From Methylotenera_A sp046598525 (GTDB lineage Bacteria > Pseudomonadota > Gammaproteobacteria > Burkholderiales > Methylophilaceae), in NCBI GenBank assembly GCA_046598525.1, contig JBKJIJ010000006.1, positions 62,001-126,000 on the forward strand: DNA of 64,000 nt. The letters run 5' to 3'. A model generated the notes under the pieces. It searched no databases. It was not told the origin of the DNA and saw only the letters and a program-made list of their open reading frames with translations. Both the position numbers and the translations under genes were made by a program. The first letter of the stretch is position 1. Every line of letters begins with the position of its first letter. This document shows, piece after piece, positions 27,444 through 35,394 of this stretch.

Positions 27444-28856
27444 TTAAAAAGGCAAGGCCACATGCGGCGCGGTGCCCCAAATCACATCTCTAAATTGTGC
27501 TTGAATACGTTTTAAAGCCGCTTCAGAATCCGCTTCAAAGCGCAGCACAATCACCGGCGTGGTGTTGCTAGGGCGCATTAAACCAAAGCCATCAGGGTAT
27601 TCAACACGCAAGCCATCAATGGTTAACACTTCAACTGCACCTTCAAAATTGGCCGATTTTTGCAGCGCGGCAATTAAGGTGTGCGGCTCGCCTTCGTTCA
27701 TGTGAATATGCTGCTCTGGCGTGCTAACGCTATCGGGTAGGCTATTTAAAATCTCAGAAGGATTATTAAAGTGGCTTAAAATTTCCAGCATACGTGCGCC
27801 TGAATACAAGCCATCGTCAAAGCCGTACCAGCGTTTTTTGCCGTTAATATCGGCATCGTTAAAGAATACGTGGCCGCTCATTTCGCCTGCTAATGCCGCG
27901 TTGGTTTCTTTAATTTTGGCTTTTACTAATGAATGGCCTGTTTTCCACATCAGCGGGCTGCCGCCGTATTTGCGTATCCAAGGGCTTAAATTGCGCGTCG
28001 ATTTCACATCAAAAATAATAGTGGCGCCTTTGTTGCGGCTTAACACATCTTCTGCAAACAATAGTAATTGCCTGTCAGGGTAAATAATCTGCCCATCTTT
28101 TGTGACAATGCCAAGCCTGTCGCCATCACCATCAAACGCCAAGCCAATTTCGGCGCGGCTGGTTTGCAATAAGTTGGCTAAATCCACTAAATTTTCTGGT
28201 ACAGATGGGTCTGGGTGATGGTTGGGAAAATGGCCATCTACCTCACAAAATAGCTCATCTACGCGGCAGCCAATGGCGTTATACAGCGTTTTTGCAAACG
28301 CACCTGCTACACCATTGCCGCAATCAACCGCAATTTGCATTGGGCGTGCCAACTTAATATCCGCTTGAATGGTAGAAATGTAATCTTCTGCAATCGCATA
28401 ATTGCGCTCAGTGCCTTCGCCATAGGTAAAGTTTTTTTGCTCTACACGCTGACGCAAACTTTGAATCGAATCATTCGACAGTGTTTCACCATCCAATACC
28501 ATTTTTAAGCCATTGTAATCCGGTGGATTATGGCTACCAGTGACCATTACGCCGCAATTGGTATTGAGGTGATAAGCGGCAAAATACACCATTGGCGTTG
28601 TCACCATGCCTAAATTCACCACATTTACACCCGCTTTGCGAATGCCGTTAGATAAGGCTTGGGCTAGCTCTGGGCCAGATAAGCGGCCGTCAAAGCCAAT
28701 GCAAATCTCGGTTTGCGCGCGATTTTTAGCCTCAGACCCTAATGCATGGCCAATTAACTCAACGATTTCGGGCGTTAATGTTTTGCCCACAATGCCGCGT
28801 ATATCGTAGGCTTTAAAAATTTCTTTTGGAATGTCGATGCTGTTTGCTGTTTGCAT
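27444..28856 (-). CDS. algC: Phosphomannomutase/phosphoglucomutase, AlgC type
   Basis: The 470-residue enzyme has the alpha-D-phosphohexomutase architecture: KAYDIRGIVG at the start, phosphoserine in TGSHNPPDYNGLK, metal loop FDGDGDRLG, sugar loop GEMSGHVFF and phosphate loop RPSNTTPVIVLRFEA. AlgC-type enzymes supply mannose 1-phosphate and glucose 1-phosphate for LPS and exopolysaccharide. The window therefore has two unrelated-in-role phosphohexomutases, this one and pgm. Confidence 0.95.
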   Translation of the reverse strand: MQTANSIDIPKEIFKAYDIRGIVGKTLTPEIVELIGHALGSEAKNRAQTEICIGFDGRLSGPELAQALSNGIRKAGVNVVNLGMVTTPMVYFAAYHLNTNCGVMVTGSHNPPDYNGLKMVLDGETLSNDSIQSLRQRVEQKNFTYGEGTERNYAIAEDYISTIQADIKLARPMQIAVDCGNGVAGAFAKTLYNAIGCRVDELFCEVDGHFPNHHPDPSVPENLVDLANLLQTSRAEIGLAFDGDGDRLGIVTKDGQIIYPDRQLLLFAEDVLSRNKGATIIFDVKSTRNLSPWIRKYGGSPLMWKTGHSLVKAKIKETNAALAGEMSGHVFFNDADINGKKRWYGFDDGLYSGARMLEILSHFNNPSEILNSLPDSVSTPEQHIHMNEGEPHTLIAALQKSANFEGAVEVLTIDGLRVEYPDGFGLMRPSNTTPVIVLRFEADSEAALKRIQAQFRDVIWGTAPHVALPF

Positions 28857-28933
28857 AATAGGGTCAGTAAATAAATAAGGTTAAAGTGGGTTTTTAGCGA
28901 ATTTGAAAACACAAATCGCCAGCTTGGGCTTTT

Positions 28934-29128
28934 TTATTCGGCTTCTTCTATCCAAGCCAGTTGAATGGCTTCTAATATTTTTTCGCCACAGTGCTCTGGG
29001 CCTTCTTCAAAGCCATCTAAATCCATTACCCATTGCATTAAATCGGTAAAGCGAATGGTTTTAGGGTCGATTTCTGGGAATTTATCGGCTAAATCTTCTG
29101 CGATTCTTACGCTATCTGTCCATTTCAT
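28934..29128 (-). CDS. iscX: IscX/YfhJ iron-sulfur assembly accessory protein
   Basis: This 64-residue acidic protein matches E. coli IscX along its whole length (MKWTDSVRIAEDLADKFPEI, DPKTIRFTDL, MQWV and a final EKILEAIQLAWIEEAE). IscX binds IscS and iron and tunes Fe-S cluster assembly. It normally ends the isc operon; here it stands alone between algC and the glyA region. Confidence 0.93.
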   Translation of the reverse strand: MKWTDSVRIAEDLADKFPEIDPKTIRFTDLMQWVMDLDGFEEGPEHCGEKILEAIQLAWIEEAE

Positions 29129-29205
29129 TGCTAACTTTCAATCAATAAAATTGAATTATAACGCGCCTTATTAGACCAATAGGCAAATCATGCAGATTGC
29201 ACACT

Positions 29206-29310
29206 TAAAAAAAGCCCAGCGCCTCTATTAGCAAAGGGCTGGGCTAAGGGGAACAACTCTGGAGAGAGCGTTTATTGTTAATAAAAGCAACACCCTTGCC
29301 TATTATTTCT
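29206..29310 (-). ncRNA. Candidate small RNA with intrinsic terminator
   Basis: On the minus strand a hairpin of AGCCCAGC (29245-29238) and GCTGGGCT (29220-29213) runs into a T tract (29213-29207). No gene on that strand needs a terminator here, since iscX begins 80 bases further on. Just upstream of the hairpin the would-be RNA carries CU-rich, anti-Shine-Dalgarno-like stretches (CTCTCC, TTCCCC) typical of small regulatory RNAs. AT-rich promoter-like sequence lies near 29310-29340. The rest of the 431-bp iscX-glyA gap shows no gene; it must hold the glyA promoter, which I could not place. Confidence 0.3.
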
Positions 29311-29559
29311 ATTATTAAAATCAATAGTTTATGTTTTTAATTGCATTTAAAAATGTGTCTTTACAGCAATATGTGGCTGTGTTGAGCCAATTACTACAAC
29401 CATTTTAGATTAATGCAAAAGCCGATTGTATAAAGATGATTATGCAAATTTTAAGATGTATCAATGCCATGATAAAATAACGCATTATTTTGCACGCTGT
29501 ACTATTTAACACCTCATATTTAAGACAACTTATTTAATTAACTGAAAGCCTTAACTGTC

Positions 29560-30807
29560 ATGTTTAGCCATTCCAATAAGCTTGCAATTGCCGATCCAGC
29601 ACTTGCCACCATGATTGATGCAGAAGTTGTGCGTCAACATCAACATATCGAATTAATTGCCTCTGAAAACTACACCAGCCCCGCTGTGATGGAAGCGCAA
29701 GGTTCGCAATTAACCAATAAATATGCAGAAGGTTATCCTGGCAAGCGCTTTTACGGCGGCTGTGAATATGTGGACCTTGTAGAACAGCTTGCGATTGACC
29801 GCTTAAAAGCCTTATATGGCGCCGAGTACGCTAACGTGCAGCCGCATTCTGGCTCACAAGCCAATCAAGCGGTGTATTTCAGTATTTTAAAACCAGGTGA
29901 TACCGTAATGGGCATGAACTTGGGCCACGGCGGGCATTTAACGCATGGTTCACCGGCTAATTTATCGGGCAAACTTTTTAATATTGTTGCTTACGGCTTA
30001 AACGATAAAGAAGAAATCGATTACGATGAAATGGAACGCATTGCCATTGAAGCAAAACCAAAGCTGTTAATCGGCGGCGCTTCAGCATATGCCTTACGTT
30101 TCGATTGGGCGCGCATGGCCGAAATTGCCAAAAAAGTAGGCGCTTATTTTATGGTTGATATGGCGCATTACTCAGGCTTGATTGCGGCTGGCGTTTACCC
30201 AAACCCAGTGCCACATGCCGATTTTGTTACATCAACCACGCACAAAACCTTGCGCGGCCCACGCGGCGGTATTATTTTGGCTAAAGCCGAGTTTGAAAAA
30301 TCGCTTAATTCAAGCGTGTTTCCTAGCTTGCAAGGCGGCCCGTTGATGCATGTGATTGCTGGTAAAGCCACCGCATTCTTAGAAGCATCACAACCCGAAT
30401 TTAAAACGTATCAAGCGCAAGTGATTAAAAATGCACAAGCCATGGCCGAAACGCTGATTGCACGTGGCTTGCGTGTGGTTTCTGGCCGCACCGAATCGCA
30501 TATGTTTATGGTGGATTTGCGTCCTAAAGGCTTAACCGGTAAAGCCGCTGATGCTGCACTTGGCTTGGCGCACATTACGGTAAATAAAAATGCCATTCCA
30601 AACGACCCAGAAAGCCCGTTTGTGACTTCAGGCATCCGCATCGGCGCGCCAGCCATCACTACGCGCGGCTTTAAAGAAGAAGAAGCTAAAATCGTGGCGA
30701 ATTTAATTGCCGACGTGTTGGATAACCCAACCGATGAAGCGATGATTGCCGCGACTAAAGAAAAAGTGCATGCATTAACAGCGCGTTTTCCTGTGTATGG
30801 TAATTAG
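29560..30807 (+). CDS. glyA: Serine hydroxymethyltransferase
   Basis: GlyA interconverts serine and glycine with tetrahydrofolate-bound C1 units, using PLP. The 415-residue protein carries QHIELIASENY, the PLP-lysine segment VTSTTHKTLRGPRGG and RIGAPAITTRG near the end. It is the main serine/glycine and C1-folate enzyme, upstream of nrdR and ribD in an order common among Proteobacteria. A palindromic repeat separates it from nrdR. Confidence 0.98.
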   Translation: MFSHSNKLAIADPALATMIDAEVVRQHQHIELIASENYTSPAVMEAQGSQLTNKYAEGYPGKRFYGGCEYVDLVEQLAIDRLKALYGAEYANVQPHSGSQANQAVYFSILKPGDTVMGMNLGHGGHLTHGSPANLSGKLFNIVAYGLNDKEEIDYDEMERIAIEAKPKLLIGGASAYALRFDWARMAEIAKKVGAYFMVDMAHYSGLIAAGVYPNPVPHADFVTSTTHKTLRGPRGGIILAKAEFEKSLNSSVFPSLQGGPLMHVIAGKATAFLEASQPEFKTYQAQVIKNAQAMAETLIARGLRVVSGRTESHMFMVDLRPKGLTGKAADAALGLAHITVNKNAIPNDPESPFVTSGIRIGAPAITTRGFKEEEAKIVANLIADVLDNPTDEAMIAATKEKVHALTARFPVYGN

Positions 30808-30898
30808 TCTTCAGTTATTAGTCGTTGGTAGCCAGTTAAAAGCTGAGTGCTGCACTGATTGTAAACTAACGACTATCTACTACCGACTGCGGACTACG
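30807..30898. repeat. Imperfect palindromic element between glyA and nrdR
   Basis: A left arm rich in TAGTC/CAGT units (TAGTCTTCAGTTATTAGTCG) is mirrored by ACGACTATCTACTACCGACT and GCGGACTA on the right. The element fills the gap and ends two bases before the nrdR ATG. No Shine-Dalgarno sequence remains between it and the ATG. Confidence 0.5.
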
Positions 30899-30900
30899 TA

Positions 30901-31344
30901 ATGAAATGCCCTTTTTGTGGTGATTCCGATACCCAAGTCATTGATTCTAGAGTCAATGATGAGGGTAATTCTATTCGGCGCAGACGCAAATGTGTGGCTT
31001 GCGACAAGCGTTTTACCACTTATGAAACCGCTGAATTGCATATGCCGCAAGTGGTTAAACAAAACGGCACGCGTGAAGAATTTAATCGCGAAAAACTGCG
31101 TTTATCATTTACCCGCGCCTTGCATAAGCGCCCAGTGCCCACCGAATATGTAGACCGCGCGCTGGACCATATTGTGCAAAAAATGTTGAGCTTGGGTGAG
31201 CGCGAAGTGCCTGCGCGCGATTTAGGCGAAAGCGTAATGAGCGAGCTTAAGTTAATGGATAAAGTCGCTTATATTCGGTTTGCTTCGGTGTATCGCAGTT
31301 TTTCAGATGTAGATGATTTTAATAACGTAATCAAAGATTTGTAA
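30901..31344 (+). CDS. nrdR: Transcriptional repressor NrdR
   Basis: The 147-residue protein has an N-terminal zinc ribbon (MKCPFCGDSDT, then KCVACDKRFTTYE) and an ATP-cone domain (NREKLRLSFTRALHKRPV). NrdR senses ATP/dATP and represses ribonucleotide reductase operons through NrdR boxes. Length and motifs are standard. It sits upstream of ribD as in many Proteobacteria, here with an extra small gene and a repeat in between. Confidence 0.97.
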   Translation: MKCPFCGDSDTQVIDSRVNDEGNSIRRRRKCVACDKRFTTYETAELHMPQVVKQNGTREEFNREKLRLSFTRALHKRPVPTEYVDRALDHIVQKMLSLGEREVPARDLGESVMSELKLMDKVAYIRFASVYRSFSDVDDFNNVIKDL

Positions 31345-31389
31345 TTTTTTATTTGTAAATTTTTTAATTAGAATAGGTTTTAAAAATAC

Positions 31390-31779
31390 ATGAAATTTAT
31401 CAATATTTCTTCTATCGCTTTAGCAGTCTTTACCGTGCTGTTAACCATTGTGTTTTTTACTTGGTGGGCGTTTAAAGACAAAGTGGTATTTGGTGCCGAA
31501 AAGTTTGATCAAACCAAATGGATGCAACATGCCGCGACCATTGAAACAGAATGCAAACGTGGCGATATGGCCTACGATTTACAGCAAAATATTTTAATTA
31601 AAGGTGCGCGTAAAGAGGCCGTAATGGCGTTGCTTGGCCGCCCCAGTATTGAAGAAGTGAATGCAAAATCTAACGCCATTGAATACGATTTAGGCAAATG
31701 CATGCATGTGTATCATGGCTTACTGATCTTTTTTGATGCCAATAACCAACTAACACAAAGCCGAATTTCGTCACATTAG
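31390..31779 (+). CDS. Membrane-anchored small protein of unknown function
   Basis: The 129-residue protein has one N-terminal membrane helix (about 8-28) and a soluble domain. The stretch GARKEAVMALLGRPS, then IEYDLG and a final DANNQLTQSRI, resembles the small alpha/beta repeat of BamE/SmpA-like lipoproteins, but there is no lipobox and the match is by pattern only. Two Cys residues (TECKRGD, LGKCMHV) could pair in the periplasm. It lies between nrdR and ribD. Confidence 0.65.
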   Translation: MKFINISSIALAVFTVLLTIVFFTWWAFKDKVVFGAEKFDQTKWMQHAATIETECKRGDMAYDLQQNILIKGARKEAVMALLGRPSIEEVNAKSNAIEYDLGKCMHVYHGLLIFFDANNQLTQSRISSH

Positions 31780-31789
31780 TTTATGCTTA

Positions 31790-31930
31790 GGGTATCTTTA
31801 TAATTTTAAACTTCTAAGTCAAACAAGGCGCGATTAAAAAATAATGACGCCGCATATAGTTGATATGTAAGGAATTATTTTTTATGAGCAACGCCGTGTG
31901 ACAACGAAGATTGAATTTATAGAGGTACCC
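31790..31930 (+). mobile_element. 141-bp MITE-like hairpin element, copy 1 (upstream of ribD)
   Basis: Terminal arms GGGTATCTTTATAATTTTAA and a right arm ending AATTTATAGAGGTACCC pair with each other. An inner pair (GCGCGATTAAAAAATAAT with ATTATTTTTTATGAGCAACG) extends the hairpin. The core is almost identical to copy 2 at 33054-33194 and the length is the same. The element contains AAGGAA at 31869-31874 and, nine bases on, a five-codon ORF ATG-AGC-AAC-GCC-GTG-TGA (MSNAV, 31884-31901). The TGA overlaps the GTG start of ribD, and the right arm encodes the first ribD residues. No transposase is nearby. Confidence 0.8.
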
Positions 31931-33019
31931 TTTACAGCCAGCGACCATGTTTACATGACACGTGCGCTGCAACTTGCAGAGCAGGGTTTATATAGCACTA
32001 TGCCCAATCCGCGCGTGGGTTGCGTGATTGTTAAAGATGGCAAAATTGTAGGCGAAGGCGCGCATTTAAAAGCAGGTGAGCCACATGCAGAAGTGTTTGC
32101 ATTGCGTCAGGCAGGCCAGCAAGCAAGCGGTGCAACGGCTTATGTAACGCTTGAGCCTTGTAGCCACACAGGCCGCACGCCACCTTGTGCAGAGGCCTTG
32201 GTTAAAGCGGGTGTGAGCAAAGTGATTGCCGCCATGCAAGACCCAAACCCTCTAGTAGCTGGCAACGGATTGGCCTACTTACAGGCTAATCAGATAGAAG
32301 TGGCCAGTGGCTTAATGCAATTGCAAGCGCAAGCGCTTAATCCCGGTTTTATCTCACGCATGACACGCCAAACCCCTTATTTGCGCTGCAAAATCGCCAG
32401 TAGTTTAGATGGCAAAACCGCGCTAAATAACCACCAAAGCCAATGGATTACCAGTGAACATGCTCGTCTAGATGTGCAAAAATGGCGCGCACAGTCGTGT
32501 GCCATATTAACCGGTATTGGCACCGTGCTGAGTGACAACCCAAGCATGACGGTGCGCAGCTTAAACGTTAACCGCCAGCCATTACGCGTGATTGTGGATA
32601 GTCATTTGCGTATATCGCCGCAAGCCAAGATTCTGCAAGGCGGCAATACCTTAATTGCTTTCGCGCAAGATTCCGAAAACAAATCAACTGCGTTACTTGC
32701 AAATGGCGCAGAGCTTATTTGCATTCCTAACGCTGATAATAAAGTGTGCCTTGAATCACTATTAAGCCACCTTGCACACATGCAAATCAATGAAGTGTTA
32801 GTGGAGGGCGGCGAAGGCTTGAATGGCGCCTTGCTGTCTTTAAAGCTAATAGATGAGCTGCTGCTATATTACGCACCAAAACTGATGGGCAGCCAAGCTA
32901 AAGGTTTGTTTGATATGCCCGCTTTGACTGAAATGCGCCAAGCCATTGCCTTAGATGTGCTGGAGCTGCGCCAAGTTGGCAGCGATATTCGGCTGCGCGC
33001 TAAACCTAAATACGCATAA
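31898..33019 (+). CDS. ribD: Bifunctional riboflavin biosynthesis deaminase/reductase RibD
   Basis: RibD deaminates and then reduces the pyrimidine intermediate of riboflavin synthesis. The 373-residue reading has the deaminase domain (about 18-145) with zinc ligands in GEPHAEVFAL and the PCSHTGRTPPC loop, then the reductase domain (about 160-373) with SSLDGKTA and EGGEGLNGALL. The first ~11 residues come from the right arm of a repeat element. The GTG start overlaps the stop of a minicistron (GTGA). E. coli RibD aligns from about residue 17, so ATG 31955 is a possible alternative, though no Shine-Dalgarno sequence precedes it. Confidence 0.93.
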   Translation: MTTKIEFIEVPFTASDHVYMTRALQLAEQGLYSTMPNPRVGCVIVKDGKIVGEGAHLKAGEPHAEVFALRQAGQQASGATAYVTLEPCSHTGRTPPCAEALVKAGVSKVIAAMQDPNPLVAGNGLAYLQANQIEVASGLMQLQAQALNPGFISRMTRQTPYLRCKIASSLDGKTALNNHQSQWITSEHARLDVQKWRAQSCAILTGIGTVLSDNPSMTVRSLNVNRQPLRVIVDSHLRISPQAKILQGGNTLIAFAQDSENKSTALLANGAELICIPNADNKVCLESLLSHLAHMQINEVLVEGGEGLNGALLSLKLIDELLLYYAPKLMGSQAKGLFDMPALTEMRQAIALDVLELRQVGSDIRLRAKPKYA

Positions 33020-33053
33020 CTAAATTTAAAAAACAGTGTGTAACATATAGTAT

Positions 33054-33194
33054 GGGCGTCTCTATCAATCTAAGTTTCTAAGTTAAACAAGGCGCGATTA
33101 AAAAATAATGACGCCGCATATACTTAATATGTAAGGAATTATTTTTTATGAGCAACGCAGTGTAACGACGAAAATTAGATTGATAGAGATGCCC
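33054..33194 (+). mobile_element. 141-bp MITE-like hairpin element, copy 2 (upstream of tatD)
   Basis: Arms GGGCGTCTCTATCAATCTAA and TTAGATTGATAGAGATGCCC pair with one mismatch. The core matches copy 1 nearly base for base, while the arms differ from those of copy 1 and stay self-complementary. The AAGGAA plus MSNAV minicistron is kept (33148-33165, stop TAA). The tatD ATG follows the element after two bases. Confidence 0.82.
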
Positions 33195-33196
33195 AT

Positions 33197-34012
33197 ATGT
33201 TGATAGACACACATTGCCACCTAGACGCGGCCGAATTTAATGCAGATCGCGACGGTGTTGCGCTAGACGCCCAGCGTGCAGGCGTTGGCAAAATTGTAGT
33301 GCCAGCGGTGGCGCGCGAAAATTTTCAAACGGTGATTGATTTAGCGCATCAATATTCGCATTGTTTTATGGCGCTTGGCATTCACCCCATGTATGTGGAT
33401 AAAGCGCATCCCAGTGATTTAATGCTGTTAAAACAATTAGTTGCAGAGCAGTTGGCGCATAAAAACCCTAAAATAGTGGCGATTGGCGAAATTGGGCTGG
33501 ATTTTTTTGTTACGCAGCAAAATCGCGAAACGCAGGAATATTTTTTTATTGAGCAACTTAAAATAGCGCAAACGTTTGAGTTGCCCGTTGTGTTGCATGT
33601 ACGCCGCGCCATTGATGATGTGTTAAAACAGTTGCGCAAGCATAAAGTGGTGGGCGGCATTGCACATGCGTTTAATGGCAGCGCACAACAAGCGGAAAAA
33701 TTAATTGAGCTGGGTTTTAAATTAGGCTTTGGTGGCGCCATGACTTACACGCGCGCCTTAAAAATTCGCGAATTAGCCAAAAACCTACCTTTAGAGGCCA
33801 TTGTCTTAGAAACCGATGCGCCCGATATTGCGCCAGAATGGATAGGCAGCAAAGGCAGAAACAGCCCAACAGAATTAGTAAAGATAGCGCACGTTTTTGC
33901 CGATTTAAGGGGCATTGATGTGTCGCAAATCATTGAAATTACAGGTAAAAATTCTGTAGAAATTTTGCCAAAATTAGCCAGCTTATGCACACCACTTAAT
34001 GTGCTACATTAA
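33197..34012 (+). CDS. tatD: TatD-family metal-dependent hydrolase
   Basis: The 271-residue TIM-barrel protein shows the family metal ligands: DTHCHLD at the start, GEIGLDFF in the middle, VLHVRRA, GIAHAFNGS and ETDAPDI. TatD-type enzymes are metal-dependent deoxyribonucleases/hydrolases implicated in DNA repair and apoptosis-like DNA fragmentation. Subfamily (TatD, YcfH, YjjV) is uncertain. The start codon abuts a repeat arm, and only a weak GATAGAGA lies upstream. Confidence 0.88.
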   Translation: MLIDTHCHLDAAEFNADRDGVALDAQRAGVGKIVVPAVARENFQTVIDLAHQYSHCFMALGIHPMYVDKAHPSDLMLLKQLVAEQLAHKNPKIVAIGEIGLDFFVTQQNRETQEYFFIEQLKIAQTFELPVVLHVRRAIDDVLKQLRKHKVVGGIAHAFNGSAQQAEKLIELGFKLGFGGAMTYTRALKIRELAKNLPLEAIVLETDAPDIAPEWIGSKGRNSPTELVKIAHVFADLRGIDVSQIIEITGKNSVEILPKLASLCTPLNVLH

Positions 34013-34147
34013 GAAATGTAAAAAAACTGTATCAAACCAATGGCATACCGTAAGTCATTGATTTTGTTAGGGTTTAAAATAGATTAAAAAATGAACTTTT
34101 AAAAAAAAGCCTTATAAATTGGTAGGTTACGGTTTTAAGACACAGCA

Positions 34148-34178
34148 ATCCACAAAGTTATCCACAGATTTTGTGGAT
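34148..34178. promoter_or_regulatory. DnaA-box-like cluster
   Basis: A perfect DnaA consensus TTATCCACA (34158-34166) lies between ATCCACAAA (34148-34156) and its mirror TTTGTGGAT (34170-34178). The 243-bp gap between tatD and mtnA holds nothing else recognised. No dnaA, dnaN or gyrB is near, so this is not evidence for the origin. DnaA titration, DnaA-controlled transcription of mtnA, or chance are open. Confidence 0.4.
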
Positions 34179-34321
34179 GGAAAATCGAAAAAAACAAAAC
34201 AAATGAAATTGCAAGAAAATAATTAAAAATTATTTATACCATTAACGCTTTTTAGGTGCACAAAAATCGATTAAAACCTTGCATTTTAATCATAAGCCAT
34301 ATTTTTAATAAAGTGAGTTGC

Positions 34322-35392
34322 ATGAAAGTAGCGAATCAAACCTACCGAACCATTTGGCCAGACCCGCGCTGTAAGTTTGTGCATATTATTGATCAAACCC
34401 AGCTGCCGTTTGCCTTTAAAGTGGTGCAAATTCACTCGCTTGAGCAAATGGTGAGCGCGATTAAAACCATGCAAGTGCGTGGCGCGCCTTTAATTGGCGC
34501 GGCAGCGGCTTATGGCATAGCGCTGGCTATGTTAGAAAATGAATCTGACGACTATTTGCTAGCTGCGGCAGCATTACTAATAAATAGCCGCCCAACCGCG
34601 GTTAATTTGGCTTGGGCGGTAAATCGCATGCTGGCGGTGTTGCAAGAGGCGCCATTAACCCGCCGCAACATCACCGCTTGGCGCGAAGCGGCTGAAATTG
34701 CGCAAGAAGATGTGGCGCAAAATCAGCGCATTGGTCAGCATGGGTTAGGCTTAATCAAAAATTTATATAAAGATAAAACCTTTAATATTCTCACGCATTG
34801 CAACGCCGGCTGGCTGGCAACGGTGGATTATGGCACTGCATTAGCGCCTGTTTATGCCGCGCATGATGCTGGGCTTGATGTGCATGTGTGGGTGGATGAA
34901 ACGCGCCCGCGCAACCAAGGTGCCGCGCTTACCGCATGGGAGCTGGGCCAGCATGGCGTGCCGCATACGGTTATTACCGATAACGCAGGCGGGCATTTAA
35001 TGCAGCAGGGTTTGGTGGATATGGCGCTGGTGGGTGCTGACCGTGTTACCGCAAAGGGTGACGTATGCAATAAAATTGGTACTTACTTAAAGGCATTAGC
35101 GGCGTTTGATAACAATATCCCGATTTATGCGGCCGTGCCCAGCCCAACCATTGATTGGGCGATAACAGATTACAAGCAAATTGAAATTGAACAACGCCAT
35201 AGTGATGAAGTGAGCTTTATACAAGGCTTGGCGGCCGATGGTAGTGTGCAAAATGTTCGCTTAACTCCACTTGAATCTAAATCGGCTAATCCTGCGTTTG
35301 ACGTAACACCGGCCAGATTAGTCACTGGCATTATTACCGAACAAGGCGTATTTGCGCCAAGCGATTTACATCAAATCATGACAGCCAAATAA
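34322..35392 (+). CDS. mtnA: S-methyl-5-thioribose-1-phosphate isomerase MtnA
   Basis: MtnA isomerises methylthioribose 1-phosphate to methylthioribulose 1-phosphate in salvage of methylthioadenosine, the by-product of polyamine synthesis. The start is ATG 34322 (356 residues), because the upstream 22 codons of open frame have no family counterpart and AGTGAG precedes this ATG. Family features include RGAPLIGAAAAYG, the catalytic Cys in THCNAGWLAT, ETRPRNQGA and the catalytic Asp region VGADRVTAKGD. The next gene starts two bases after the stop. No mtnP or mtnK and no dioxygenase branch (mtnB-D) is in the window. Confidence 0.94.
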   Translation: MKVANQTYRTIWPDPRCKFVHIIDQTQLPFAFKVVQIHSLEQMVSAIKTMQVRGAPLIGAAAAYGIALAMLENESDDYLLAAAALLINSRPTAVNLAWAVNRMLAVLQEAPLTRRNITAWREAAEIAQEDVAQNQRIGQHGLGLIKNLYKDKTFNILTHCNAGWLATVDYGTALAPVYAAHDAGLDVHVWVDETRPRNQGAALTAWELGQHGVPHTVITDNAGGHLMQQGLVDMALVGADRVTAKGDVCNKIGTYLKALAAFDNNIPIYAAVPSPTIDWAITDYKQIEIEQRHSDEVSFIQGLAADGSVQNVRLTPLESKSANPAFDVTPARLVTGIITEQGVFAPSDLHQIMTAK

Positions 35393-35394
35393 TC

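Noticed and set aside
29246..29310. Glycine riboswitch ahead of glyA (CTCTGGAGAG looks like part of the aptamer)
   Set aside because: The remaining conserved aptamer parts (CCGAAGG, CTCTCAGG, GGAC) are not found in order, and the site is about 300 bases from the glyA start.
34148..34178. Replication origin
   Set aside because: Only a compact DnaA-box cluster is present; no dnaA, dnaN, gyrB, rpmH or AT-rich unwinding repeats are near.
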